Below, piece by piece: positions 12,027 through 24,390 of a stretch of DNA of 64,000 bases. Position 1 is the stretch's first letter; each line of letters begins with the position of its first letter. The notes beneath the pieces were generated by a model, which saw only the letters and a program-made list of their open reading frames with translations, searched no databases and had not been told where the DNA came from. Source of the DNA: Desmodesmus armatus (Eukaryota > Chlorophyta > Chlorophyceae > Sphaeropleales > Scenedesmaceae); contig VIIQ02000130.1 of the NCBI GenBank assembly GCA_007449985.2, forward strand, positions 62,001-126,000, read 5' to 3'. A program made the position numbers and the translations under genes.

Positions 12027-15000
12027 ATGCCTTCTTCACCTGCCAGCCTGCCCCCTCTTCAAGGAGCAACTCAAATTGTAGCTGCTGATGATCCTGCGGT
12101 TGACCTGATTGCCGAACTCTCAAGCACTGATGCGCGATTGACGCAACTGGCACTGAAGCAGGCTGAGGCAGACCCAACAGCAGGCCCTACGCAGTCTACT
12201 GTTGGTTCTTCAACACAAGCAGCACACGATGAGGAGACATCAGCAGCAGGATCACGTTCTTCAGCAGCTCTGCAGCTCACGCCGGAGCAGGATGCAGCAG
12301 CTGAAGAGTGCTGTGTGCAGTTTGTGGAGCAGTACGAGCACGCAAGTGATAACAGCTGCCTGTGCTGCTTGTGCTGCCCATGACCTTGACAGTGTCAACA
12401 GTAGCAACATGTGGATCACCCAAACTTTTCAACTGTGCAATGCTTTGCACATGTGCATTTTGGTGCAAAGCAGCAGCACCTTGGGCATGCTGATGGCATA
12501 GCCTGTTCCTGCAGACACGATCTGCAACACATGTGGATGGCACACGGTTCAACTGCCGCAACACCTGTGCGCCACAAGCCATGAATCAACCGGGCACAAC
12601 CCCTTTTGTGTGACATCCCTGCCGTCAATTTGCTGTGTTACGGCATGCCAGGCATTCTTGAGCAGGGCTGTGCAGCAGCTGTCCACATCATGCCAGCAGC
12701 AAGGGCTCCCAGAGGCAGCAGTGGCACACAAGCTGCGCACGCGGGGGATAGACCTGGCACAACTGCAGGGGCGTGCGGCAGAGGTGCAGCGGGGTGTGGC
12801 AGAGTGTGCCAGCGACGAGGGTTGGAAGCTCATACAGGTGCGGCAGTGCTGCTGTGCAGCAGTGTCTTTTCTCCCGAAAGCGCCCAATGGAGGCGCACCC
12901 CCCACTAGCTGGCCACACACAAGTCAGCCCAGTTCCCTGGGCTGCCGGGGGCCGGAGGTGCAGCAGTGTCTGTTGCGTGTATGGGGTGCCTCGCGAAAGG
13001 TGGCTGGCCCACTCTTCTTAGTGGCTGCGCCAGCCCAAGGGGGTGTTGCAGTGTGGCGTACAAACTCAAACCCAGAGATGCAATGCAGTGCTACCCTTGC
13101 GACTGTGCGCAGGGCATGCCGGTGTTCGTACCACAGTGATGCCACCCCTTGAGCAGCCTGGGGAAGTTGTGGTTGCTAGCTGTGGTTGCTTGTTGGGTGT
13201 TTGTCCAGCACACATCTTGATCATCAGCTCGCACCCGTACCTTTTTTCCTAATAAGCTAAACAGCTGCTGCCGTGCACTGTCTCCTGCGTGTGCAGGATG
13301 GCCAGCTGCGGCTGATGTACCGGCACAGCCCAGGCAGCACAGTCCACTGCTTTAAGGGCAGCTGCATACTACCAGCACCCATGGAGGTGAGCAGATACTT
13401 TCCTTGTTGAAGTGGCTGTACAGATAGACGATACAGACAGGGAGGTGAAAAGCGACCCAGGCAGCAGGCGCAATGGCTGTACAGACTGACAGGTGGTTGT
13501 CTGTACACACTGCACAACCACTGTACAACCACAGTACTGTCTGTGCTATCACAGCCAGGCCACTCCCAGGCCTGCTTGCGTGCATGCCAGATGCATCGTT
13601 CAAGAGGGAGCTCGATCCCTTTTGCAACAGTAGCTGGCATCGCAAGTTTAGTATGCTGGCAGTTCAACATGGCAGGAACCGCATGCGGGTTAGGTCACAG
13701 GCACCTGCTGCTATAGGGGCGTGAGTTGTGCTGACCATCCTGCCTGTTGATGGTTGTTTATGCAGCAACCATTGGCCATGGCACGGGAGTTTGACCTGGT
13801 CAAAACGTGGAACAACTACATCACAAACAGTACGGTCCTCAAGGTGTGCTGAAAGCTTGACTATTGGAGTGCTGCCAAGCTGGGTCGGTGCCCTCTAAGA
13901 CCTGCACCGACGTGCAGCTGTTTTTTTTATCCGCACGCTGTGCATCTGCTGGAAGCCTTCTGTGTTGTCATGTGTGGCGGGTGCCTACCTACCTACCTAC
14001 CTGCGCTAATCCCCACTGTACATCTGATTGTGTCTGGACCTTGTGCTGCACTTGCTGCACTGCATGGTGTACACTTGCGCTGATTCCAATGTACACCTCA
14101 GTGTGGTTGAACTTGTGCTGCACCTGCTGTTCATCCTGCGTTGTGCCGCACTGCATGCTGCACCTGATGCTGCAGACCTTCTGTGACATTGACCTCATGG
14201 TGTATGCATCTGTGTGGCTACCATGGCCTTTTGCTGAGGTGAGGCATGCTCGTCCTGAAGGCATGGGTGCGTGGTGCATCTCAAATTCAGCAGCGTAAGC
14301 AGTGCGCGGGGTCAGCTGTTTTGTGGTCAGCCGTCAAGTATGCTTGCAGCAGGGTTCACCAGCCACTCAGAGGACAGAGTGCAAGTGTTATGCATCCTGC
14401 CAATCGCTGTTTGCTGTACTGGCTGAGCGGTTGCCTGCCTGCTGACCGGTTGTTGTTATCCTGCAACTGCTTGGTGTTGTTTCTGCTGCAGCGTGATGTG
14501 CTGATCTCTGCAGTGGCAGACGACCAGCTGAAGGAGCACGACGTAATTGCTGTCACGTTTGCGTCACCCAAGGAGACACCCGTGAGTGGAGAGCTGTTGG
14601 CTTGCTTGCAAAGTTGCAAAGGCCGCATGCGGCTGCGCAGCTGCTGCAGTTACCAGTCGCACACAGTACAAGCTGTGCGTTTGCAGCAGTCCTACGGCGG
14701 TGCCCACTAGGCTGCCAGTTCTGTTTGCAGTGCAGCGTCCTTCCTACATCCTGGCGCGCACTGCCCAGCGCCTTGATGCTGTGTGCTGTGCTGTGCTGTG
14801 TCCAGGCTGACGTGGAGCTGCCGGCTGGTGCTGACCAGCGAGTGCGCCTGTACTTCACAGAGGGCAGCTGCATGACAATCACACCAGTGGCTGTGCCTGA
14901 GGCTGTGACAGTGCAGGGCGGTGCTGTGAAAGAGTGCGTGAAGCAGCATACCAAGGTGTGTCGCCACAAGCCAACGTGTACGGGTGATATGCAGCACAGG

Positions 15001-15878
15001 AGGGTCTACTATGCATGTTGCGTTGCTAGCGATTAGTGTGGGATTTGGACGTCAATTGATATCGGTCCTGGGTTGCGGCTTCTGATGTGGAGCGATTGCA
15101 TTATGAATGAGACATAAGGCAACACCTTATACGTTTTTCACAACTTCCTGCACACCACTCAGGTGTCTTTTCTACACCTGACCAGACAGTGCAGCAGCAA
15201 GCTGGTTCTTGCATATTTGGAGCGCCTATGCTCCCGTACAGGGTTCAGCAACTGCTTCATGATTGCCTGATGATGCATGGCCCCTTAGCAGGTTTATGCA
15301 GCACCTTGCTGTCTGCTGTATGCGCGCAGATGGTGGTCACATCCAACATCGACACCAAGCTGGCGCATGTGCCAGAGGCCATCATCAGCTTTGTCCTCAA
15401 GGTGCGGGGGGGGGGGGGGGTATGTTGGTATGTGGGTGGCTCGCTGGGTGTTTGTAAGAGGTTGGTGTAGGGGTGGACAGGTGGATGGGTGTTTGTGTGG
15501 GTGGGTGGGGGCTGATGTGGACACATGGCTGCACGCGCATGGGAGGGTACCCATGTCTGCCCTCGCTGGTAGACTGTTACTGACGCTGCCTGGTAAGGAT
15601 AAGAGGGGCGGACCCCCACCGGCTGGCCACACACACAACAGCCGAAGCTGCCGGGAGCCCGAGGTCTAGCCTCACACCGGTGAGAGACGCCTAAACACCC
15701 TTTGCCATGTTGCCTGCAGGTGTTTGCGCCGTTCATGTACAACACAGTCATGAAGGTGCTGCACAGCAGCTTCGATGACCCCTCAGCGCCCCTCCCACAG
15801 CGCCTGGCACAGCACCATGAGCTGTATGATGAGATGCGGCAGCGCTGCCAGGCTTTCCTTGATGGACACCCTCAGTAA
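12027..15878 (+). CDS. START-like lipid-binding domain protein
   Basis: Downstream exons are clear and all in phase 0: 12652-12837, 13297-13386, 13766-13843, 14176-14238, 14492-14581, 14806-14955, 15330-15401 and 15720-15878. The first exon starts at ATG 12027 (or in frame at 11976). It must end in phase 0 between about 12314 and 12345, where the donor is ambiguous. The N-terminal part is Ala/Ser/Gln-rich and low in complexity. The body carries a START-type pattern: YRHSPGSTVHCFKG, MAREFDLVKTWNNYI, VYASVWLPWPFAERDV and, near the end, HVPEAIISFVLKVFAPFMYN. Such proteins bind a lipid or other hydrophobic ligand in a helix-grip fold; plant and algal relatives of this pattern are mostly uncharacterised. 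No transmembrane segment or clear targeting signal is visible. The ligand is unknown. Confidence 0.72.
12885..12962 (+). repeat. Intronic repeat copy 1 (pairs with 15604-15668)
   Basis: This stretch contains a CCCCCCAC block, then GGCTGGCCACACACA-like sequence, then GCTGCCGGGGGCC and GAGGT. A similar order of blocks recurs at 15604-15668 in another intron of the same START-like gene, which suggests a small dispersed element. Confidence 0.5.
15604..15668 (+). repeat. Intronic repeat copy 2 (pairs with 12885-12962)
   Basis: The block order is GGCGGACCCCCACC, GGCTGGCCACACACA, then GCTGCCGGGAGCCCGAGGT, matching the intron copy at 12885-12962 with substitutions. The GGACCCCCAC core also resembles, in reverse, GTGGGGGTCC cores at 7266 and 38624. 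Confidence 0.5.
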
Positions 15879-17022
15879 CCAATCTCTGCCTCAGTTGCTG
15901 GCGCAAGGCAGGGGTCCCCGCATCTGTCGGGTGCGATGGCCCGTGCGTGCCGACGTGATTGTGCCCGTTTCAGGGTTGATCTGTACCAGTGCTGTGTGAT
16001 GAAATGCGGCAGCGCTGCCAGGTTTACCTTGATGGACACCCTCAGTGAATGGTGCCTGTTTGAGCAGGAGCATGCCTAGCATGGGTGCGGCAGCAGCTTG
16101 CTGTTGGTGTGTGCCTCTGCACGTGCTACATGTACATGTACTGGGTGCAATAATGTACAGAGTGCTGCTTCAGTACAGCACGCTGTATATGCTGTATTTA
16201 TGATTGTGTTTTTTTGTGCAGGTGGCAGCCCGCTAGGCGGCATTCGTACACAGGAATGTGGGTATCTGCGTTTGGCCAGGGGAATGGCACGGACTCTCAA
16301 CCCATTACTGCTCAAGGGTCTCGGTGCATACACCCTTAGTGATTGCACACACCATTGGCTTGCGGATTAACAGGGTGGGCACAAGGCAGGGGTTCCTCCC
16401 TGTCCATTATTGATGCCTAGGGTGTACCCACGCGATCGTGCTCCTTCTGATCTATACCAGTGGTGATCAAGGTGATCAAGGGGGGTCAGTAGGTGCTGCT
16501 GTTAGGTTGAATGCATCCTGGTGCCGCTAGCAAGTAGGCGTGGGTGAAAACAGATGTAGAGTCATGACTGATGTTGTACTATATATCTGTGATGTATTGT
16601 GTTTGGCTCGTTGTAGCTGTTTGTCATGCAGTGCAGCCTGCACTGTGCAGGTGATTCTCCTTTCAGTGCTTGGGGACTGGTTGGTTCAGTGGACTGCAGA
16701 CACCATGAGCAGGGCCAGCCTGTCAGTGTGTCACTGACCAATCAACACCCACTGAATGGGTCCATGCTCCTTGTCTCTGACGTTTCGACCAGGATTTTCA
16801 AATGGCATCCACTTTGTAATGGGTGGTATTCATTTTGTGCACATAGGCATTAGACAACCCCAGCCCACCACTAGTTGAGTACACTTGCACATGAGATCAG
16901 CAACCTTGGAATAACCGCCTGTCGCTCCATAACATTGCCCTTCTGCAAAGTGTCGCCCGTTTATTCACGATTTGAGATACCAAGAATCCACTGTGAAGCA
17001 CCCGCGGCTTCCGTCCATCAGC
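15879..17022. other. Spacer with duplicated START-gene tail
   Basis: The spacer between the START-like stop and the MnmE start. It contains a diverged copy of the end of the START-like last exon (15998-16049). Further repeats of the flanking sequence follow, for example related blocks ending in CTGTACCAGTG at about 15981 and CTATACCAGTG at about 16452. No independent gene is visible. Confidence 0.5.
15998..16049 (+). pseudogene. Duplicated fragment of the START-like last exon
   Basis: The sequence encoding DEMRQRCQAFLDGHPQ and the stop at 15826-15878 recurs here with few changes (DEMRQRCQVYLDGHPQ-like, then TGA), about 170 bases downstream. It has no start codon or upstream domain and is best read as a local tandem-duplication remnant. 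Confidence 0.8.
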
Positions 17023-20000
17023 ATGGCCTCGGCTTTGCTTCGACAGCTGCCCCTATCAGCTCTCAGGCGAGAAGCTGCGCAGCTGTTGCGCCAGCAGCTT
17101 CCTCAATCATGTGTATGTGTATCTAGGTACCATGTTGCCAGGCGCTCGCGCAGTGGCTCAAGATATGCCCTGCATTCTCAGGAGCAGCAGCAGCAGCACA
17201 CCAGTGGTAAGCAGCAGGATGAGCCATGCATGCCAGCACGAACAGCCGCCCGCATGTGCTGCACAGAGCTCATATGTACGTATAGTGTGCCAGCTTTGCC
17301 CTGGCAAGCACCTGAATCAACCTTCCTTCTCCCCCACCTGTGGCAGATGCAGATGGCCTGCAGCCTTCTACAAGTGGCAGGGGCCTGCTGGCTGACAGCA
17401 GCAATGGCCACACGATGCCTTTGGCTACAGAAGGAGAGGATACTATTGCCTCGTTGGTCACAGGTCAGTGCCAGACACAGCCAGCACATTTCAACGAGCA
17501 CCATGGCCAGGGCTTGGTTTCCGGCGCTATCGTCAGCCTTCTGGCATATGAAAAGGCAGCAGCAGCATTCAAGCTGCCGTTGCTCAAAGCACCATGCAGG
17601 CTTGTCCTGTTGCTGTGATAGCAGATAAAAGCAGCAGCAGTCATTTGTTCCCTTGCCACCACGCCCCTCACTGCCAGGTCATACTCTGTCGGCTGCCTTG
17701 CTTTGCTTTGCCTTGCCTGCGTGCAGGGGGCAGCCGGTCGGGTGCAGTGGACATCATACGTGTGTCAGGCGGCAGTGCTGTGGATATAGTGAAGCGAGTC
17801 TTCTGGCCACAGGTGGGGCAGACTAGGGCCTGGCAGGCAGGCAGCAGGCAGATGTGCAGGGGCCAGGCAGGCGAGTGTGCGTACATGCATGCATGCATGT
17901 ATGCACAAGGGCGGGTGGGGTAGCGCGCATGCCAGCAGGAACCCTCGTGGGCAAGCGCACCACCTGGAGACAGGCGGGCAGGTGTACTAAGGCTCACTTC
18001 AGCAGATGCTCCCCTTCCGTACTGGTTGCGTCCATCCGTTGCTGGGTTCAGTTGCAGCGTAGCCCTTGCAACACCTTCTTCTTCTTAGATGCTCCACGGG
18101 GAGCTCACTGCTCTTGCAGGGACTCAGCACCTGATGATGTTACCTTGCGTGGCTTGCATGTTGGCTGTGCAGGCCATTGTTGGGGTTCACCAAAGTGCAG
18201 TGAATGCAGCATGATAGCTGCTGCCACCACTTGTACTAGTTGGGCGGCAATAGGCGCAAGTCCCGCACAGGTAGTTCAGAGCACCCTTTTGGTTGAAATC
18301 TTGCTCATTTTTGTGTGCAACTTTGCAATTTGCAGGGCAAGTTCCGCTTTCAGTGGAAGCCGCAGAGCCAGCGCATCTACTACGGCTCTGCAGTTGATGG
18401 CCAGGGTGCAGTTATTGATGAGGTGCTGTGCCTCGCAATGCTCAAGCCCCGCTCCTACACCAGGGAGGACGTCATTGAGCTGCACACACACGGAGGGGGC
18501 GTGTGCGCACAGCGCGTGCTGCGCGCAGTCATTGAGGCGGGGGCGCGGCCTGCCCGGCCTGGGGAGTTCACGCTGAGGGCCTTCCTGAATGGCAGGTTGG
18601 ACCTGTCCCAGGTGGGTACGGCAGGGGTCTCCGGGAGGCTGTACATGCTTACAACACCACGTAAATGGCGCGGTGTTGTTTGCCAACCTGTTGTAGCTTG
18701 CTGGTCGGCGGCCGCAGGAGAACTTCTTGCCGGCCGCTTTCCTGTCGTTATTTTTCCCGCCCCCTGCACTAGCCCAGGCTCATAGCGCTGCCGCAGCTGC
18801 CGGACCAGCACGTTCACGCTGACGGCCTTCCTGAACGGCGGGTTGGACCAGGTGGCTTTGTAGTTCAACTTTTACATAAGTCCCAGCCGGTGGTTAGTCC
18901 AAGCAGACCGGCCAGAGCAGCACGAACATCCTTCTTTCCATACTGCTCGGGTACGGCAGAGGTCCTAGGCATGCTTGTGGGCCATTGGCACGGTGGTGTT
19001 TGCTGTCTGTATATTGCTTTTGAATGCACGGCCGCAGGAGACACATTTTCCTGATGCGGATGCTCTGCTGACGGGGTGATGATGGTGGTGGTGATGATTT
19101 GGTGTCGGAGGTGATGTCAGCACCTGATCAAGTCCTAGCCTTGTGACATGGCTGCTGCTGTATGTCTGCTGCTGTTGCTGCAGGCAGAGAATGTGCTGGC
19201 GCTGGTGAACGCGCGCACGGCAGCTGCTGCTGACAGTGCCTTGGCTGGCCTGCAGGGCGGCTTGGGCGAGCTCGTATCTGAGCTGCGGCGTGACGTGCTG
19301 TCCATCATAACAGAGCTAGAAGCACGGCTGGACTTTGATGAGGATCTTCCTCCCCTGGATGTGGAGCAGCTGAAGCAGGACATTGCAGGTTAGTCAGAAC
19401 CCAAGCAGTTGTGGAGTATGATTTGGGCCGAATTGTGTTAAGCTTGAATGGAGAGTCTGTAGGCTTGTGCATGCAGCGCTCTACGCATGCAGCATGTTCG
19501 TTGCTATGGACTTCAGCAGGCATGAGCAGGGCTGCCGCGCAGCAAGCACGCAGACCAACGCGCCTGTATGTCTTACACACCATCCATACTCACTGCACTG
19601 CAGACCTGCAAGTTGACATTGAGGATGCGCTCAGAACCAGCAGGCAGGGCAACCTACTGCGCCAGGGCTTGCAGGTGAGGCCACTGCAGCATGCGCCGTT
19701 GCAGCTGCAGCCACAGCCGCAGCCGCAGCCAGCACAGTCGTAGCAGCCGGTTTGCATCCAACAGTCAGCGCAGCACACGACATGGAGTTGAGTGCACTGC
19801 AGCAGCAGCGAGCTGGCACACGTGCCTTTGTCGGGACTAGCACTGGCGTGTGTCTAGGCAGCGCACTGCCTATGACTTCAAGTCATGGACAGTGCCGAGA
19901 CAGCTGCAGCTGTCTCAGCACACTTGCAGTCAACTTGTCACACTCGGGGCGTGTCAGTGTGACTGAGCTTGGTGCGGCAGGCACTGCACTACTAGACTGT

Positions 20001-21358
20001 TGATAGGGGTTGGTGGTCAGTGCCTGGGTGCTTGCTGGGCCCGCCGCAGGTTGCCATCGTTGGCCGACCCAATGTGGGGAAGTCAAGCCTGCTGAATGCT
20101 TGGACTGGGACCAACCGGGCCATTGTCACAGAGATTGCGGGCACCACGCGCGACATCGTTGAGGCAGGTGGGTGTCAGTGAGCGGCTTGTGTGCGCCTGG
20201 GGTCGGCTGCATCTTTGAATTGGTTTGCACAGCCGCTGTACAGTGCAGCTGTGCGTCATAGCATTCTCCTGGTTCCAACACAGTGGGGGTTGGAAGAGCG
20301 GCGTCTCAAAGTGCGTAAGGAGGTCACACACCTTTGTTGTGCAGACTCGCACAACCACCAGGCGCTCATATTCGCTGCTAATGCTGCAAGTCCTGTTGCT
20401 CCTTGTTTGGTGGTTAACCCTTTTCTGGCTGGGTGTGTCTGCAGACCTGGTTGTTTCCGGTGTGGCGGTGACATTGCTAGACACAGCCGGCATGCGCAGC
20501 AGCAGCGACCTTGTCGAGCAGTTGGGAGTGGAGCGCTCAGCAGCAGCAGCCGCAGCAGCGGACGTCGTGATTATGGTAGTGGATGCCGAGCAGGGCTGGA
20601 CAGACGGCGATGGCGAGATCTTTGACAGCCTGTGGGGCAAGGAAGGCCCTGGCAGCCGCAGCTGCAAGGTCCGGGGCCCTGCTTTGCTGGTGGCGAACAA
20701 ACAAGACCTGGCAGGTCCGTCCGTTGGTGTGTGTGAATGGGATGGCTGAGAATGAGTAGGGACGGGGCTTTGGCTTGCACTTTGGGGTTCCAACCGCTGG
20801 GGGGGGGGGGGGGGCAACAGCAACCCTTGTGGCTTGCAGCAGTCAGGGGGTGGTGCTGCAAGCATACCATGCTGTGACCGTTGCCATTCCTTCGGCTGCT
20901 CTTGTCAAGCACTGTCGCTCAGGATCTCCTGCATTGTACATGCTGCACTGCTCTGCTTGGCATTCTTCTGTTTGTTGGTCGTGCTGTTGGCTGCAGGTGA
21001 AAAGGCCCTGCAGCTTCCCTTGTTAGCCAAGGAGGTTTTCAAGAGCCAGGTGCATACCAGCGCAAAAACCAAGGAGGGGCTGTCTGATCTAGATGCCTCT
21101 CTGCTGCAGCTGGCAGGTGCTCCCCAGCTGGCCGCTGGTGGTGTGTCCTGGTCAGTAAATGAGAGGCAGGCTGAGGCGCTCATACGGGCCCATGAGGCTC
21201 TGATGTCAGTGGGGGACAGCATAGCAGCAGATGTACCTCTGGACTGCTGGACGATTGACCTGCGGGCTGCGTTGATAGCACTTGGGGAAGTGGGTGGGGA
21301 GGGTGTTAGTGAGGAGGTGCTGGGGTCTGTTTTCAGCAAGTTCTGCATTGGCAAGTGA
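17023..21358 (+). CDS. MnmE: tRNA modification GTPase MnmE (GTPBP3/MSS1 family), organellar
   Basis: With its partner MnmG/GidA it modifies the wobble uridine (xm5U34) of mitochondrial or plastid tRNAs. Nine exons: 17023-17206, 17347-17463, 17727-17812, 18336-18611, 19184-19388, 19604-19674, 20050-20167, 20445-20714 and 20997-21358. They total 1689 bases (562 aa) and all phases agree. Residues 1-55 are Arg/Ser/Leu-rich with few acids, a likely organelle transit peptide. The folate-binding N domain follows ([40 protein letters not shown]). The G domain carries G1 [11 protein letters not shown]2 GTTRD, G3 DTAGMR and G4 NKQD. The protein ends in the diagnostic FCIGK with its essential Cys. ATG 17023 is chosen because the transit-like helix starts there; an in-frame ATG at 16972 is possible. 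Intron 4 carries a duplicated piece of exon 4. Confidence 0.95.
18811..18852 (+). pseudogene. Duplicated MnmE exon-4 fragment inside intron 4
   Basis: This repeats the end of exon 4 (18568-18613, encoding [15 protein letters not shown]) with several substitutions and a small deletion, about 245 bases downstream. Flanking intron sequence also recurs: GGCCGCAGGAG at about 18711 and 19030, and a GGTGTTGTTTGC-like block at 18672 and 18992. The duplicated unit is therefore roughly 250 bases and includes the donor region. Confidence 0.75.
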
Positions 21359-22064
21359 AGTGGTTGGTTGAGTGTGCCCCTCATGCTTGAGCTGGCCCTG
21401 TATTGGGCCCTGTATTGGGTAGCGTGGCCGCCTGCAACGGCCATTTGTTGGGCAAGGGTGTCATAGGGGTATCACCGAGTGCGTTGGCACTGCTGCACGG
21501 CTGATCAGAGGCAGGAACACCCACTTCCAAGGGGACCATCATTGGGCGATTCAAACCTGCCGGCGTCCAAAAAAACGGCCGAGATGTGGCGGGTGCTTCT
21601 TTATAGTGTGTTTTCGTTGGTCTGAAACATGATGACAGTCTTCGTGCGGCATAAGAGGCCCTCTCAGGCGTACATCCACCTGCACGAGTTCCCGCCTTGG
21701 CACGTTCAATTCAAGTTGGTGTGCGTCAGCAGCCCCCGTGCAGCCTCCACACAGGCTCAGAAATGCTGATCGCAGCAACACAAAGATGATTGTTGCCAAT
21801 TTGCCCTGGTTCAAAGGTTTTAGTTGCCGCTTAACAATGTTGCGGGATGGGTGCCTGTGCTTACCGAAATCTTTTCTTTGAATCAACGAATTGATCTGGC
21901 ACGGTGACTGCTTGTACCTAACGAGGCTTTCCGGCTCAGCAGCGACACACGCAGATACACACCAATGCGCCCTGAATTCATCCCCAGAGTGCTGCAAAAA
22001 GGATAACTCAGTCGTATCTTCGGCTTGGGGAAGCCCGAGGGGGGCTCGGGCAGCAAGCGGAGAA
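21359..22064. other. Spacer between MnmE and the RRM gene
   Basis: This holds the 3' UTR of MnmE and the promoter/5' UTR of the RRM protein gene. I see no coding exon. The 193-codon minus frame at 21551-22132 has no family signature and runs into the first RRM exon, so it is treated as a shadow. Confidence 0.5.
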
Positions 22065-24390
22065 ATGGAGAGCAAGCAACAGAGCTGCAAAGTTTTTGTT
22101 GGAGGGCTTTCTTGGACTACAGATGATGCCAAACTACGATCTTATATGGAAAACTTCGGGTCGGTGATCGAAGCGGTAAGTCCGAGGCACTCGCATGCAC
22201 ATCCAGAGCAGCAAGCATCACACTTGGGATGTCCCCAGACACCCTCACGCCGGTGATTTCATGCTCATTCGTGTTGTCTGTTGGACGTTGTATCTCGTGC
22301 GCAGTTCGTCAGCTACGATAAGTACACAGGTGAGGTCCGAGGGCAAGACGCATGGACGTCTGCTGCGCTTCCATTTTGTCGTGTTGCGGCCACGGTTACC
22401 CGCATAGCACGCCGGTTCATGCAAACAGTTATCAAAGTGATTTCCTACGCTAGTACTTGCACGCAGCACACCCTCATGTGCTCTGCTCTGGGGCATGCAA
22501 GCATTTGCTGTGTGGCTTGCAAAGCGCGCACATATGGGCACACTTTGGGCAATAGCGCATCCTCGGAGCGTTATTTGTTGGTGTGGGTCCTCTATCCGTG
22601 ATCAGCAGGGGCTGGCAGCTACAGCCAGCCAGCCTGGATGGTGTTCAGCCCGGCTGGACCCCAGTGATGCAGTCCCTGCTCAGGCAGTTCTCCGAAGGGG
22701 TTCAGGATGCCTCTGCTGGCGCTTTTCATCAGTGGCATGGGATCAGCACCTCGTCTGGCGCTTTCTGCGCAGCCACAGCAGGCGCACCAGCCAACAAGGA
22801 GGCGTGCTTGTGCCGGTGTCCTGGTTGCATGCAGGGCGTCCCCGTGGCTTCGGCTTTGTGGTCTTTGAGTCGCCTGAGGTTGTCAAGAAGGTCATTGAGA
22901 GCAAGCACACCATCGACAAGCGGGATGTCGAGTGCAAGGTAGCCGTGCCTAAGGAGGAGGTGCCCACACCGGCCTCAGGAGCAGATGCCAGCGCAAAGAC
23001 ACGCAAGATCTTTGTCGGGGGCTTGGCCCCCACAGTCGATGACCAGGTAAGCACAGCAGCAGCGTAGTTCTGCAAGCTGGAAGCCTGGGTTGAATGGTGG
23101 TGTGCCTTCCAGGGTGCTGACCTCAGCAGCGCCCTCTGCTTGACTTGTGACCGTGTTTTCCCCGTGTGCGCACCTCCACTGTTCAAACCTGCCCAGCCAT
23201 CATCATCACCTGAGGTTCCTGCACCTCTCCTGCTTCCCTGCGGCTGTGTATCCCCTGTGCAGGTGCTGCGTCAGTACTTTGAGCAGTTTGGCGCAGTGGA
23301 CGATGCAGTGGTCATGTACGACCACGACAACAAGCGGCCACGCGGCTTCGGCTTCATCACCTTTGCAGAGGACGAGTCTGTCGACAAAGTCTTCGCACAC
23401 CCCATGGGCGCCATGCAGAACATCCACGACAAGCAGATAGAAATCAAGCCAGCAGTGCCCAGGGACCAGATGCCGCCGCAGGCGCGCAGGGGCCCGCCCT
23501 TCTTCCCGGTGGGTAGAGGCATGCCAGGCATGCCTCCAGCAGCAATGCCAGGCTTCGGCCCAGCAGCAAACCGGGTCCCTCCCTTTGGCTTCAGGGGCCC
23601 GCTGCCGCAGCCAGGCCAGTTCGGCCCAGGCCCCCGCACCCCAGGAGCCATGCCTTACCTGCAGGCCACTCCCAGCCCTCGCAACCTGGGGGCCAACATC
23701 GGCGCAGGGTATGGAGGCTCCCCGCATGCGCGCGGGGCCTCCTACGCGCCCGGCATGCAGGCGCAGCTGCAGTATGGCCAGCAGCCGCAGCCACAGCAGC
23801 AGCCGCAGCGCTTCTCAGCAGCTGGCATGGCCGGCGGCGGCAACCGCTTCGGCGGTATTCAGGGCCAGCAGCAGTTTGGCGGCATGTATGGCAGCCTGGG
23901 CTTTGGGGCAGGCGATGCCGGGCTCATACAGCAGAACCCCAACCCAGGCGGCATGGGCATGTACAACATCGGCGGGCCCCTGCAGCAGCTGCAGCCAGCA
24001 CAGCAGCTGCAGACAGCGCAGCAGCAGGGAGGCATCAACGGCTATCCTGGGCAGCTGGATATGTCTAAGCTGGCGGGGCCCCTTGGCGGCACAAACCCCC
24101 AGGGTGCAGCAGCCGCAGCTGCTGCCGCGATGGCCAAGGCACAGTATGGTGTGCAGCCAGGCTTGGGCGCTGGCGGCTTCCCTGGGTTTGCCACAGGCGG
24201 CCAGCAGGATTTTGCAGCACAGGCTCAGCAGGGCGCTTATGGTACTAGCGACCAGGCAGCAGCAGCGGCGGCTGCAGCGGCAGCTGGGTATGGGGCTGAG
24301 GCGGTGGCGCATATGCAGGGGACCTCTCCCCTGGGCACCACGCCGGAGTTTGCCAGCTTCACTGGTAGCGCGGGGCCTTGGGGCAGTTAG
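22065..24390 (+). CDS. RNA-binding protein with two RRM domains and a Gly/Gln-rich tail
   Basis: It resembles the hnRNP A/B, DAZAP1 and Musashi group, which bind RNA in splicing, transport or translation control. Four exons: 22065-22175, 22305-22329, 22835-23046 and 23263-24390. They make 1476 bases (491 aa) in frame. RRM1 (about residues 8-85) has RNP2 VFVGGL and RNP1 RGFGFVVF; RRM2 (about 102-180) has IFVGGL and RGFGFITF. The remaining ~300 residues are low-complexity Gly, Gln, Pro, Ala and Met, with poly-Ala and poly-Gln runs. Such a tail is typical of proteins that self-associate in RNP granules. Exon 2 is a 25-base microexon inside RRM1, so its inclusion is needed to keep the domain and frame. 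The start fits well because the RRM begins eight residues later. The RNA target is unknown. Confidence 0.92.
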
